From Nemertoderma westbladi (Eukaryota > Xenacoelomorpha > Nemertodermatida > Nemertodermatidae): 43,803 nt of DNA. Of the stretch, positions 33,601 to 42,831 are shown one piece after another (within the stretch, counting starts at the first letter, position 1; each line of letters opens with the position of its first letter). Both the position numbers and the translations under genes were made by a program. The notes beneath the pieces are model-generated. The model ran no database searches and was not told the DNA's origin. It worked only from the letters and a program-made list of their open reading frames with translations. The stretch is taken from the NCBI GenBank assembly GCA_032718475.1, contig JAUCBJ010006432.1:1-43803 (forward strand), read 5' to 3'.

Positions 33601-36600
33601 GGAACGACACTCACCCAGTTACCCATCTTGTTCCGTAGTTCGGAACGGCGATCATCCAGCTACCCACCTTGTTCCGTAGTTCGGAACGACACTCACCCAG
33701 TTACCCATCTTGTTCCGTAGTTCGGAACGGCGATCATCCAGCTACCCACCTTGTTCCGTAGTTCGGAACGACACTCATCCAGTTACCCCGAATATTGTTC
33801 CGTAGTTCGGTACCGCACTCATCCAGTAACCCACCATGTTCCGTAGTTCGGAACGACACTCATCCAGTAACCCACCTTGTTCCGTAGTTCGGTACCGCAC
33901 TCATCCAGTTACCCATCTTGTTCCGTAGTTCGGATCGGCACTCATCCAGCAACCCTCCTTGTTCCGTAGTTCGGAACGACACTCATCCAGTTACCCATAT
34001 TGTTCCGTAGTTCGGATCGGCACTCATCCAGCAACCCACCTTGTTCCGTAGTTCGGAACGACACTCATCCAGTTACCCATCTTGTTCCGTAGTTCGGATC
34101 GGCACTCATCCAGCAACCCTCCTTGTTCCGTAGTTCGGAACGACACTCATCCAGTTACCCATCTTGTTCCGTAGTTCGGATCGGCACTCATCCAGCAACC
34201 CACCTTGTTCCGTAGTTCGGAACGACACTCATCCAGTTACCCATCTTGTTCCGTAGTTCGGAACGGCGATCATCCAGTTACCCACCTTGTTCCGTAGTTC
34301 GGAACGACACTCATCCAGTTACCCACCTTGTTCCGTAGTTCGGAATGGTACTCATCCAGTAACCCACCTTGTTCCGTAGTTCGGAACGGCACTCATCCAG
34401 TTACCCATCTTGTTCCGTAGTTCGGATCGGCACTCATCCAGTAACCCTCCTTGTTCCGTAGTTCGGAACGACACTCATCCAGTTACCCATCTTGTTCCGT
34501 AGTTCGGATCGGCACTCATCCAGCAACCCACCTTGTTCCGTAGTTCGGATCGGCACTCATCCAACAACCCTCCTTGTTCCGTAGTTCGGAACGACACTCA
34601 TCCAGTTACCCATCTTGTTCCGTAGTTCGGATCGGCACTCATCCAGCAACCCTCCTTGTTCCGTAGTTCGGAACGACACTCATCCAGTTACCCCGAATAT
34701 TGTTCCGTAGTTCGGTACCGCACTCATCCAGTAACCCACCATGTTCCGTAGTTCGGAACGACACTCATCCAGTAACCCACCTTGTTCCGTAGTTCGGTAC
34801 CGCACTCATCCAGTTACCCATCTTGTTCCGTAGTTCGGATCGGCACTCATCCAACAACCCTCCTTGTTCCGTAGTTCGGAACGACACTCATCCAGTTACC
34901 CATCTTGTTCCGTAGTTCGGATCGGCACTCATCCAGCAACCCTCCTTGTTCCGTAGTTCGGAACGACACTCATCCAGTTACCCATCTTGTTCCGTAGTTC
35001 GGAACGGCGATCATCCAGTTACCCACCTTGTTCCGTAGTTCGGAACGACACTCATCCAGTTACCCACCTTGTTCCGTAGTTCGGAATGGTACTCATCCAG
35101 TAACCCACCTTGTTCCGTAGTTCGGAACGGCACTCATCCAGTAACCCACCTTGTTCCGTAGTTCGGATCGGCACTCATCCAGCAACCCTCCTTGTTCCGT
35201 AGTTCGGAACGACACTCATCCAGTTACCCATCTTGTTCCGTAGTTCGGATCGGCACTCATCCAGTTACCCACCTTGTTCCGTAGTTCGGAACGACACTCA
35301 TCCAGTTACCCACCTTGTTCCGTAGTTCGGAACGACACTCACCCAGTTACCCATCTTGTTCCGTAGTTCGGAACGGCGATCATCCAGCTACCCACCTTGT
35401 TCCGTAGTTCGGAACGACACTCACCCAGTTACCCATCTTGTTCCGTAGTTCGGAACGGCGATCATCCAGCTACCCACCTTGTTCCGTAGTTCGGAACGAC
35501 ACTCATCCAGTTACCCCGAATATTGTTCCGTAGTTCGGTACCGCACTCATCCAGTAACCCACCATGTTCCGTAGTTCGGAACGACACTCATCCAGTAACC
35601 CACCTTGTTCCGTAGTTCGGTACCGCACTCATCCAGTTACCCATCTTGTTCCGTAGTTCGGATCGGCACTCATCCAGCAACCCTCCTTGTTCCGTAGTTC
35701 GGAACGACACTCATCCAGTTACCCATATTGTTCCGTAGTTCGGATCGGCACTCATCCAGCAACCCACCTTGTTCCGTAGTTCGGAACGACACTCATCCAG
35801 TTACCCATCTTGTTCCGTAGTTCGGATCGGCACTCATCCAGCAACCCTCCTTGTTCCGTAGTTCGGAACGACACTCATCCAGTTACCCATCTTGTTCCGT
35901 AGTTCGGATCGGCACTCATCCAGCAACCCACCTTGTTCCGTAGTTCGGAACGACACTCATCCAGTTACCCATCTTGTTCCGTAGTTCGGAACGGCGATCA
36001 TCCAGTTACCCACCTTGTTCCGTAGTTCGGAACGACACTCATCCAGTTACCCACCTTGTTCCGTAGTTCGGAATGGTACTCATCCAGTAACCCACCTTGT
36101 TCCGTAGTTCGGAACGGCACTCATCCAGTTACCCATCTTGTTCCGTAGTTCGGATCGGCACTCATCCAGTAACCCTCCTTGTTCCGTAGTTCGGAACGAC
36201 ACTCATCCAGTTACCCATCTTGTTCCGTAGTTCGGATCGGCACTCATCCAGCAACCCACCTTGTTCCGTAGTTCGGAACGACACTCATCCAGTTACCCAT
36301 CTTGTTCCGTAGTTCGGACGGCGATCATCCAGTTACCCACCTTGTTCCGTAGTTCGGAACGACACTCATCCAGTTACCCACCTTGTTCCGTAGTTCGGAA
36401 TGGTACTCATCCAGTAACCCACCTTGTTCCGTAGTTCGGAACGGCACTCATCCAGTTACCCACCTTGTTCCGTAGTTCGGAACGGCGATCATCCAGTTAC
36501 CTACCTTGTTCCGTAGTTCGGAACGACACTCATCCAGTTACCCACCTTGTTCCGTAGTTCGGAATGGTACTCATCCAGTTACCCACCTTGTTCCGTAGTT

Positions 36601-36627
36601 CGGAACGGCACTCATCCAGTTACCCAC
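30688..36627. repeat. 41-bp array made of exon 3 end plus its 5' splice site, ~5.9 kb
   Basis: About 145 copies fill intron 3. On the minus strand the unit is the last 30 nt of exon 3 (GATGAGTGTCG, TTCCGAACTACGGAACAAG) followed by the first 11 nt of the intron (GTGGGTAACTG). The array starts at the real exon end (36628) and runs about 5.9 kb downstream. Many copies keep CAAG|GTGGGT. Others have CAAG|ATGGGT or CAAG|GAGGGT and so lack the GT. A variant with CCCCGAATATTG occurs at 32302, 32961, 33784, 34689 and 35512. Two pairs of these are exactly 1728 bp apart, marking a higher-order repeat. Confidence 0.96.
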
Positions 36628-36777
36628 CTTGTTCCGTAGTTCGGAACGACACTCATCAAGCTGACGTTTCGTTATATCCCAGAAGGTATTGACTTTATCT
36701 CGTTCCAACTGAAAATAATTTCGTTCCTCCCGTTCGCGTTCTAACTCCTCGCGAAGTCTCGCGATATGCTCGATTAA
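36628..36777 (-). CDS. GAS8: GAS8/DRC4 exon 3: coiled coil, ends inside the 41-bp array
   Basis: Codes for residues 42-91 (50 codons, phase 0). The acceptor CTTTCAG adjoins 36777 and the donor GTGGGT is at 36627-36622. The sequence [16 protein letters not shown] followed by [13 protein letters not shown] and [10 protein letters not shown] is characteristic of DRC4. The exon ends [10 protein letters not shown], matching the family's ...A-E-L-R-N-K before D-R-E-M-E. The last 30 nt (codons 82-91) and the first 11 nt of the intron are the unit of the 41-bp array filling intron 3. Nearby copies keep a GT donor, so the exact end in mRNA could vary. The end given here is the one that keeps frame with exon 4 and matches the family. 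Confidence 0.93.
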
Positions 36778-37854
36778 CTGAAAGGGAAATAAAGTTACAA
36801 TATTTATTTGTCAATTAAGATCCAATTTTAACAGTAACAACCGATTAAGCAGCCTTCGTAATTTCTACCAAATGTCCAAAAACCAATTATTAAGTATTGT
36901 GCAATTGTTTAGTCTACACTATGCCCAGACTGTGACGACTTCATATATTCTATTAATGGCATGTTGGTTGTTGCAAGCGCGAAATCGGGCAAAGGTCCGC
37001 GTCTAATACTTATACTGTTTCCTACCTAAAATACAGTACCAAAAAATTCACTAGAAAGTGGGATTGATCTCGGTACCTAGAGATTCCAAGTTCATAGCTC
37101 TACCAACTTCGCCACTGCGTCGTATGAAGCCGCCTAAAACCTAACGGAAATTCGCACCAACAACAAAGCCAACAACAACACCAACAACGGAGTGAATACT
37201 AGAGGTTCCGCTATGCGGACCTAAAAATATTTTAACATGCTATGAGTAGCGTTGCTGAGTTATATATTGTAGTATATGGTAGGGAATATCGTCCAAATGG
37301 CGGGGCCCAGAAAACTCACGGATCGTTGTGCTGCTGTTAGTCTATATTGTGAATGAATCAGTGAATACGAGTGATGGTTTCGGTGTTCTTAATAAACAAC
37401 CGATATCAGATAAAGGTCAGATAAAGCTTAGATTTATATCGTTGTCCAACAAAATTTACAAAATATTTCGATCTATTTTTTGAAACTTTCGATCGATTTT
37501 CGATACTTTTCGATTATTACCAATGTAAAATATAAAAAAATTGCAATTATTTATTGGTTAATTAGAAAAATTGTCTTTGTAAAAAAAAGAAAATACTTAA
37601 TATTTTGGAAAATATTTTGAAAATACGAAATAATGAAATCAATATTTATTGATTTATATAAAGGCGTTGAAGATTCTTGCCGCCAAAGACTGCAGGGAGT
37701 TTTATTCAATATCGAACATTTAGTGAAATTTAATTTGGTACAGGCCAAATAGGCATTATAACTAACCATAGTGCGAAAATTGGGGGAAACGTTGATGATG
37801 CTTTTCGAAGCCCATGTAATTGAAAAATTTACAAGCCATACAGAAAGGAGCAGG
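36778..37854. other. Intron 2 part with tRNA-like piece, no gene supported
   Basis: Unique AT-rich sequence. It includes a tRNA-like head (37055-37125, minus strand). The open frame at 37551-37976 is composed partly of the foldback element to its right and is not considered a gene. Confidence 0.6.
37055..37125 (-). repeat. tRNA-derived SINE head or decayed tRNA
   Basis: On the minus strand TGGCGAAGTTGG matches the A-box consensus exactly. About 35 nt later CCGAGATCAATCCCAC is a degenerate B box. Flanking acceptor-stem pairing is not clear, so a SINE remnant is more likely than a working tRNA. Confidence 0.4.
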
Positions 37855-38122
37855 TTACAGTAGCATGTAATTCTAAACAAAACACTAAACGGGGGGTATA
37901 TTACAGTCACATAATAACTATTTCCAGGAAAAGATTCAGCGCGGGTGAATGTTGCTGCATACGTAATTCTAAACAAAACACTAAACTGTTGATGCGTCCC
38001 GCATCAACATTCGCCCGCGTTCAATCTTTTCCCGAAAAATAATTTAAACTTCATTAAGTTATTATGTGACTGTAATATAACTCCCGTTTAGTGTTTTGTT
38101 TAGAATTACATGCTACTGTAAA
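37855..38122. mobile_element. Foldback (inverted-repeat) MITE, ~268 bp
   Basis: The two arms are reverse complements. TTACAGTAGCATGTAATTC followed by TAAACAAAACACTAAACGGG at the left matches the inverted right end at 38122. Pairing continues through TATTACAGTCACATAATAAC and the GGAAAAGATT...CGCGGG stretch. The left arm lacks about 17 bp present in the right. At the centre a perfect 10-bp stem with a 3-nt loop lies at 37987-38009 (TGTTGATGCG arm). A further copy of the GTAATTCTAAACAAAACACTAAA segment lies at ~37960. No coding capacity. The target-site duplication is not obvious. Confidence 0.8.
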
Positions 38123-38587
38123 CTATCCTAGTGGGTGTGGCCGATGTAGGAATGTTTGTATGTTAGCAGCTTCTTTTTCTTTTAAACGTTTGTTTGCACT
38201 GGGTAGGCGGAGTCGTGGAGTCTCTTGGAGTCTATGACCATGATCTATTTTCGGGTATGCCTTAATCTGAGCCTACCTATAAAAGCTCACCCCTTCATTA
38301 ACGTGAAGAATGGTGTGAACCTATTAAAAGTAATACCATATAAGGGCATAACAATTGGTAACTTTTAAAATTCATATAATTTACTGATAAAGAAGGGTTT
38401 TACTAAAGATAATACCAAAGATGGCAATCTAATATTTTTTATATTTGCATTAGTATAGTATTCATTTATATTATTTACAATATTTATTTGCCTGTATTTG
38501 ACTATAATATACAAAATATATATATTAAAATTGTGAATTTCGTTTTAATTTAAAATATCATCAAGGTGCTTTTGATCTAAAAAGTTG
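38123..38587. other. 3' flank of the nested 340-codon ORF
   Basis: AT-rich. A minus-strand AATAAA at 38488-38483 lies about 100 nt past the stop codon at 38588 and is a plausible poly(A) signal. Nothing else recognised. Confidence 0.55.
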
Positions 38588-39610
38588 CTAAGCATCAAAC
38601 ATATTCATTACTATTGAAATTTGTCTAGCAAGGCGCTTTTGGTTTGTATAAAATAAAACCTTAGATAATTTCCGGAACTTTTCATATGATTTCTTCCCCA
38701 TCATTTCAATTAGCAGACGATTCCTGAGAGCTTTGGGGCATTCCAAGACTGATATGAATTCGTGCCTATCAATTACATATTTTAAGTGGAGATTATAAAG
38801 TAACCGGATACTGGTAAACATTTGATCTTGTAGCACGGGTCTTAGAACTGTAAGTATCTTAACTGGGCCACTCATTGACTGTGGTGCGTATCTTATAACA
38901 TGTCTCAGACGGGTTTTTATATCGGCCCCTGATGGCATAGTTTGCAGCAACCAACTGTTCGGTCCTGGTTCCTCTACCAACTGTGGTAGCACAAAGGATG
39001 GTTCATCTACCAACTGTGGTAGCTCGGGGAATGGTCCCTCGACTATCTGTGGTGATCCGGTGGATGATGGTTCCCCTACCAACTGTGGTAACACGATGGA
39101 TGGTTGCTCCACCAACTGTGATATCACCGTGTATGGCCCCTCTACCTCCTGTGTTACCACGATGGGGTTCACACCTAGTGGATGATCTCTTCCATTTCTG
39201 GACGGGTCATTTAAAAGCGTGCAATTCAATTGAGTTTGATCTATATCGATTTCGTTGAGTGCCTCGTAGAATTTAACAAGGTCGTCATGGTTATCAAATC
39301 CAATGAAATAGCTATACGAGTACATATTTTCTATTTTTGCCCAATAAGGGAAGTTCCTAAATACAGGAAATTGATCATCACCCCCTCTGCTTATTGAAGT
39401 ATTTTCCCCTGGATAGAATTCCACAATGGTTCCTTTATTTGTCGTGTATAGTTTGTTCCATTGAAGTGACATTATGTTCCCACCAACAAATGTAATCCTC
39501 AATGGCGGGTCTTTAATTTTGATAACTATGTCACCAATAAAATAATTAACAGCCACAATTTCTTTCGCGCTATCCGACATGGTTTTTAAATTGTTGCCTT
39601 GGTAGGTCAT
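38588..39610 (-). CDS. Unrecognised 340-residue single-exon protein nested in GAS8 intron 2
   Basis: The frame is open from ATG 39610, with a second in-frame ATG at codon 11 (M-S-D-S-A-K-E), to a stop at 38588. Residues ~17-120 are of mixed hydrophobic/charged character, probably beta-rich, ending in a helix-like D-D-L-V-K-F-Y-E-A-L-N-E. That layout recalls a PH-like fold, though I cannot confirm it. Residues ~165-215 hold degenerate P-Q-L-V-x-E-P repeats. Residues ~230-340 are basic and helical (R-L-R-H-V-I-R, L-L-Y-N-L-H-L-K-Y). No signal peptide or membrane span. Non-repetitive composition, normal codon variety and a poly(A) signal downstream favour a real gene, perhaps a retrocopy. Same strand as GAS8. 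Function unknown. Confidence 0.7.
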   Translation of the reverse strand: MTYQGNNLKTMSDSAKEIVAVNYFIGDIVIKIKDPPLRITFVGGNIMSLQWNKLYTTNKGTIVEFYPGENTSISRGGDDQFPVFRNFPYWAKIENMYSYSYFIGFDNHDDLVKFYEALNEIDIDQTQLNCTLLNDPSRNGRDHPLGVNPIVVTQEVEGPYTVISQLVEQPSIVLPQLVGEPSSTGSPQIVEGPFPELPQLVDEPSFVLPQLVEEPGPNSWLLQTMPSGADIKTRLRHVIRYAPQSMSGPVKILTVLRPVLQDQMFTSIRLLYNLHLKYVIDRHEFISVLECPKALRNRLLIEMMGKKSYEKFRKLSKVLFYTNQKRLARQISIVMNMFDA

Positions 39611-40200
39611 AGTTCACAATAGCTCAAAAATTAAGTTCAGTAACTACGGATACCTCTACTTAAAATGTTACTTATGTTTAATTTAATCGTAGAAAAGGTA
39701 AATGTTTCTAATTTTTAAAATATAATTATTATTATCACAATTAATAATTAATATAAGGTAAAACTAATAACCTAACAACAATCAATGTATACAAAACATT
39801 CTAGAACAACTGCATCTGCATTGTCATGTTAGTTAGTGAAATTACCAGTATCCTTATTATAAGATTGAAAATGGTTTGAATCATGACCTAATCTTGTAGG
39901 AGGTAGGTCATGGTTGAACTCACAGTAATTGACAGTAACTTAGGCCCCCCACACGGAGTAACTTGTATCTGCAACTTGTTGCTGTACACGTTATACGACG
40001 GGACACCACATCTTGATCAAATATAACAATTATTTTCAAATAAATAGCTAACCTAAGAAGTCTTGTCATTTATTTAATGAATCAAATCCAATATTATATG
40101 GAAAATAAAAAATATTTAATTAATCATTAATTAATCAGTTACTAGACACTAACTTTAACTAAACACGAACATTAAGTGTGGTGATTGTTTATCTACTGAC
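39611..40200. other. Intron 2 proximal part, nothing recognised
   Basis: AT-rich sequence between the nested ORF and the exon 2 donor. It would contain any promoter of the nested ORF, but no clear core element was recognised. Confidence 0.55.
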
Positions 40201-40320
40201 CTCTTCTTTTGTCATCTCATCAGCGGAATATCCATCTACGATTGTGGAAGATCCACCCTTCTTCCCCTTCCCGCTCTTCTTTCCACTCTTTTTCTTGCCC
40301 TTTCCTTTTTTCTTTGGAGC
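40201..40320 (-). CDS. GAS8: GAS8/DRC4 exon 2: basic N-terminus
   Basis: Codes for residues 2-41 (40 codons, phase 0 at both ends). The acceptor TTTTAG is at 40326-40321 and the donor GTCAGT at 40200-40195. The first half is a Lys/Gly/Ser-rich basic tract beginning A-P-K-K-K-G, about ten residues longer than in human GAS8. It is followed by S-S-T-I-V-D-G-Y-S-A-D-E-M-T-K-E-E, which matches the conserved I-V-D-G...M-(S/T)-K-E segment. The basic tract is a family hallmark. It is expanded here by Lys/Gly codon repeats, a low-complexity stretch where the exact length may vary among individuals. Confidence 0.93.
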
Positions 40321-41436
40321 CTAAAATAATAAACAAAACAAAGGTTAAGTTGCCCTAAAGGATCACCTAGGGCTAGGATCTCCCTATACTAATTAAATTT
40401 CAAAATCCACTGATTCTAGTAAAATAAGAGACTTGTGTCTTCTGTCTTTAGTCTTTATAGTAAAAATATATCTAGAACCTAAAATATTTGCCATACCACT
40501 CACTACCTACCGCAGTTCTCTGTCTTATATGTGGTTAATAATTACTATGTAATCTCAGCGTTTTTTATTATATATCTTTTAAAAAAGGTTGCAATGGGGT
40601 CGCATCAACCCCAATTAAAAGTAAAACTGTCACACGATGTGGGGCGAGCCACAAGCCATGTAAGTCGTAAGTCCAGGTGAGCCGCGCAGACCTACGCAGC
40701 GCAGGGGTCTAATTAGTGGACCCTTCTGTCGTCGTCGTTGTCGAAAATGTTTGAACGCTAATAAGTCGGTAAATTATTGATGAAATGGAACCAAACTTGG
40801 TACAAGTTATCAAGCTATTAAAAGTTTAGAAATCTCCTACACACAGACATACCTCTAAGGTTGCGAATGACTAGTTCGACTACTTGTACCCCCGCGGAAA
40901 GGCTCATCTGAACTTAGGTGCTGCGCGAAGGTCCTACGAACGGGTGACCCTAAGTTTAAGTCATAAACCTAAGTAACTTGGAGTATAAAATAACAAATAT
41001 TAATAATTGTAGAGTAATGTAGACTCTAAACTTCTTAGAGTTTTTGTTTCAATCTTAATTACGGTAGGCTAAAGAATGCAGATCCCTACTGTACCGATAC
41101 ACAGATACACGTCATTAACAAGGTGTTGGCGAGCTGTATTATCGAGGTGCTTGTTTTTATACATTGAATATAGGAACTGTTCTAGGGGTCATTTTACTAA
41201 AAATAACTTTATATTTTTTTTGGCGCCACAGAAGCAAATATCCCAAACACCCTCCCTGTGTACTTTTGAACCGGGTAGTGTAAAAATTTAATAAACCGCG
41301 TTATTTTTCTAATGAAATTCATATCTGATACACAGTAGCATACCTAGCGTAGGCGTTGTTCTATAATGTGCCGGTACCGGTAAAAAAAACACTGATAGTG
41401 TTACCGGTAGGCCTACTTTATTACTGAATTACTTAC
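40321..41436. other. GAS8 intron 1 with dispersed repeat fragment
   Basis: Contains the second copy of the dispersed family (about 40720-40835: CTTCTGTCGTCGTCG, ATGAAATGGAACCAAACTTG, TTTAGAAAT) and an inverted CTTCGCGCAGCAC word (40918-40930). A short + frame at 41076-41291 has no recognisable features. No gene supported. Confidence 0.6.
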
Positions 41437-41439
41437 CAT
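41437..41439 (-). CDS. GAS8: GAS8/DRC4 exon 1: initiator ATG only
   Basis: On the minus strand an ATG is followed directly by GTAAGT (41436-41431), a consensus 5' splice site. Exon 2 opens at an acceptor (TTTTAG) with Ala-Pro-Lys, exactly the residues after Met in GAS8. So the first coding exon carries the 5' UTR plus only the start codon. The 5' end of the UTR cannot be placed from sequence. The ATG is 1.1 kb upstream of exon 2, and no other ATG before exon 2 gives the family N-terminus. Confidence 0.82.
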
Positions 41440-42831
41440 ATTGCTGTACCGTCAATCAGTCAGTCGTGATATGAAGCCAGGTTTCAAAGGAATGAAAAAT
41501 TAATGCCAAATTACTAAATTGTAGAATAAACCATCAAAAAACCATCAACATTATCTGATAGGTCAGCCTACTGATGTCCAAATCCGTCAATAATAATGTA
41601 GAGTTACTACCGGTACGGAAAGCGGCATTTGTATCCATGGGAACACACCTCTCTAGGCAACTTCCACGCGCCTACTGCAAAGCAACCAATAGGCTTGCAG
41701 TTTCACTAACAACCTCTTAGCTGTCAGAATGCTGGCACCGCGATGTTCATGGCAGGGGGCGCAAGCCTTAGCCAAAAAAGGAATCACTTGTAATAATAAT
41801 TATTATTATGGAAGTTAATAATTGACTTGCCAAGTTGGTCTTAAGAGCGTGTATGTCATAGGGTCTCGACTTTGAAAGAAAAACAATAGAACAATGTGAA
41901 TCTCTCGAATGTTTGGCCTGGTTTCCACATTCCGTACTCGCTCAACCAATCCGCCCCACTTGAGATGTTGTTTGCTTAGCCAGGAGTTGGGGATAGTCGA
42001 TAGCTATAATGAATGTTGAATGAGAACGCACAAATATTCACTCCGCAATAATAGCACATATAGCTTATACATTCTAAGTCACATTGTCATAATAGTTTAA
42101 TTTAGTTATATGCAGAAAAATGTATTATAATTCTTTAATAGGAATAGCATGCACAGGCTTGTTTTAAATGAAAAGTAGGCCTATTACAAATCACACTCAA
42201 TAACTGAATAGGGGCCTACTTTTATACTTTTTATATTTCATATTTCTGATCATAATTCCACATGCGTTTCAAATTGTGGGCCACCCCCTGCTATTGTTAT
42301 TAATGTCTAGATAGAGAACAAAAAAACAATAATGTTATGTGTTAAGTTATTGTGTTTGTGTATGTCACAATATTTTTTTCATTTTATTTTATAAACAAAA
42401 AAAAATAACAAAAAAACACAAAATAATATTTTTGGTGCCTACAGCCTACTGTATTTACATTTATTGCACTTTTTTTTATTTTTTATAATTAATATCTTTG
42501 AGGAGAAAATGTTTTCAGTAGGAATTAGGCCACCGGAATAGCAACGGGCAGTTTCAGAAGTCAAGATAAGAACCATTTATCCCGTGGCCTCATTTCAGCT
42601 GCCGCAAAACTTGAGGAATGTTACAATTGAATTTAGTTTGCGTAAAGGATGAGGTATAGTTTGCGGCGATGAATGATGCTAAATCTTTGTGATATTCTTT
42701 CTCCCGGGTGAAATCAAGAAACTATAATTCAGAAGAATGACTACAGCTTCAATCACTTACTGTACTCAATTACTTAGCTTAAAAATTTAGTTTCAGTTTG
42801 CATGGGAACAATACGACCTTCTCTTCAGAAG
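41440..42831. other. 5' flank/5' UTR side of GAS8
   Basis: Upstream of the GAS8 start codon. No open frame with family features on either strand. Includes the X-box-like motif and homopolymer A/T-rich sequence at 42360-42490. The transcription start cannot be placed. Confidence 0.55.
41631..41644. promoter_or_regulatory. Imperfect X-box-like (RFX) motif upstream of GAS8
   Basis: GTATCCATGGGAAC lies about 190 bp upstream of the GAS8 ATG. It keeps the 14-bp imperfect-palindrome layout of an RFX X-box (GTNRCC-AT-RGYAAC) with one mismatch in each half. RFX factors commonly drive motile-cilium genes, so the place fits. The match is imperfect and one site of this quality can occur by chance. Confidence 0.4.

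Larger units (their letters stand above)
5850..41439 (-). other. GAS8: GAS8/DRC4 gene locus (3' end off window)
   Basis: This is the span of the nine recognisable coding exons of dynein regulatory complex subunit 4, on the minus strand. Exon lengths are 3, 120, 150, 155, 100, 261, 168, 141 and 156 nt, giving 418 codons. All splice phases agree (one split Arg codon between exons 4 and 5, all others phase 0), and every intron is GT-AG. The protein aligns nearly without gaps to vertebrate GAS8 as I know it. It has a Lys-rich start, an [12 protein letters not shown] block, an [13 protein letters not shown] block, a [14 protein letters not shown] block and an S-N-L-D-P block. The human protein is about 478 residues, so the C-terminal 60-70 residues should lie left of position 1. 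Intron lengths are 1116, 3423, 6165, 869, 1119, 2874, 18137 and 633 bp, with intron 9 longer than 5.8 kb. DRC4 is a coiled-coil, microtubule-associated base-plate subunit of the nexin link in motile axonemes. Confidence 0.95.

Noticed and set aside
30688-36627. CRISPR-like array of regular repeats
   Set aside because: Repeats are directly contiguous without unique spacers, and the window is eukaryotic with spliced genes; this is a minisatellite.
37551-37976. 141-codon minus-strand frame in intron 2
   Set aside because: Its N-terminal third lies in the left arm of the foldback element and the rest is AT-rich intron; no recognisable protein features.
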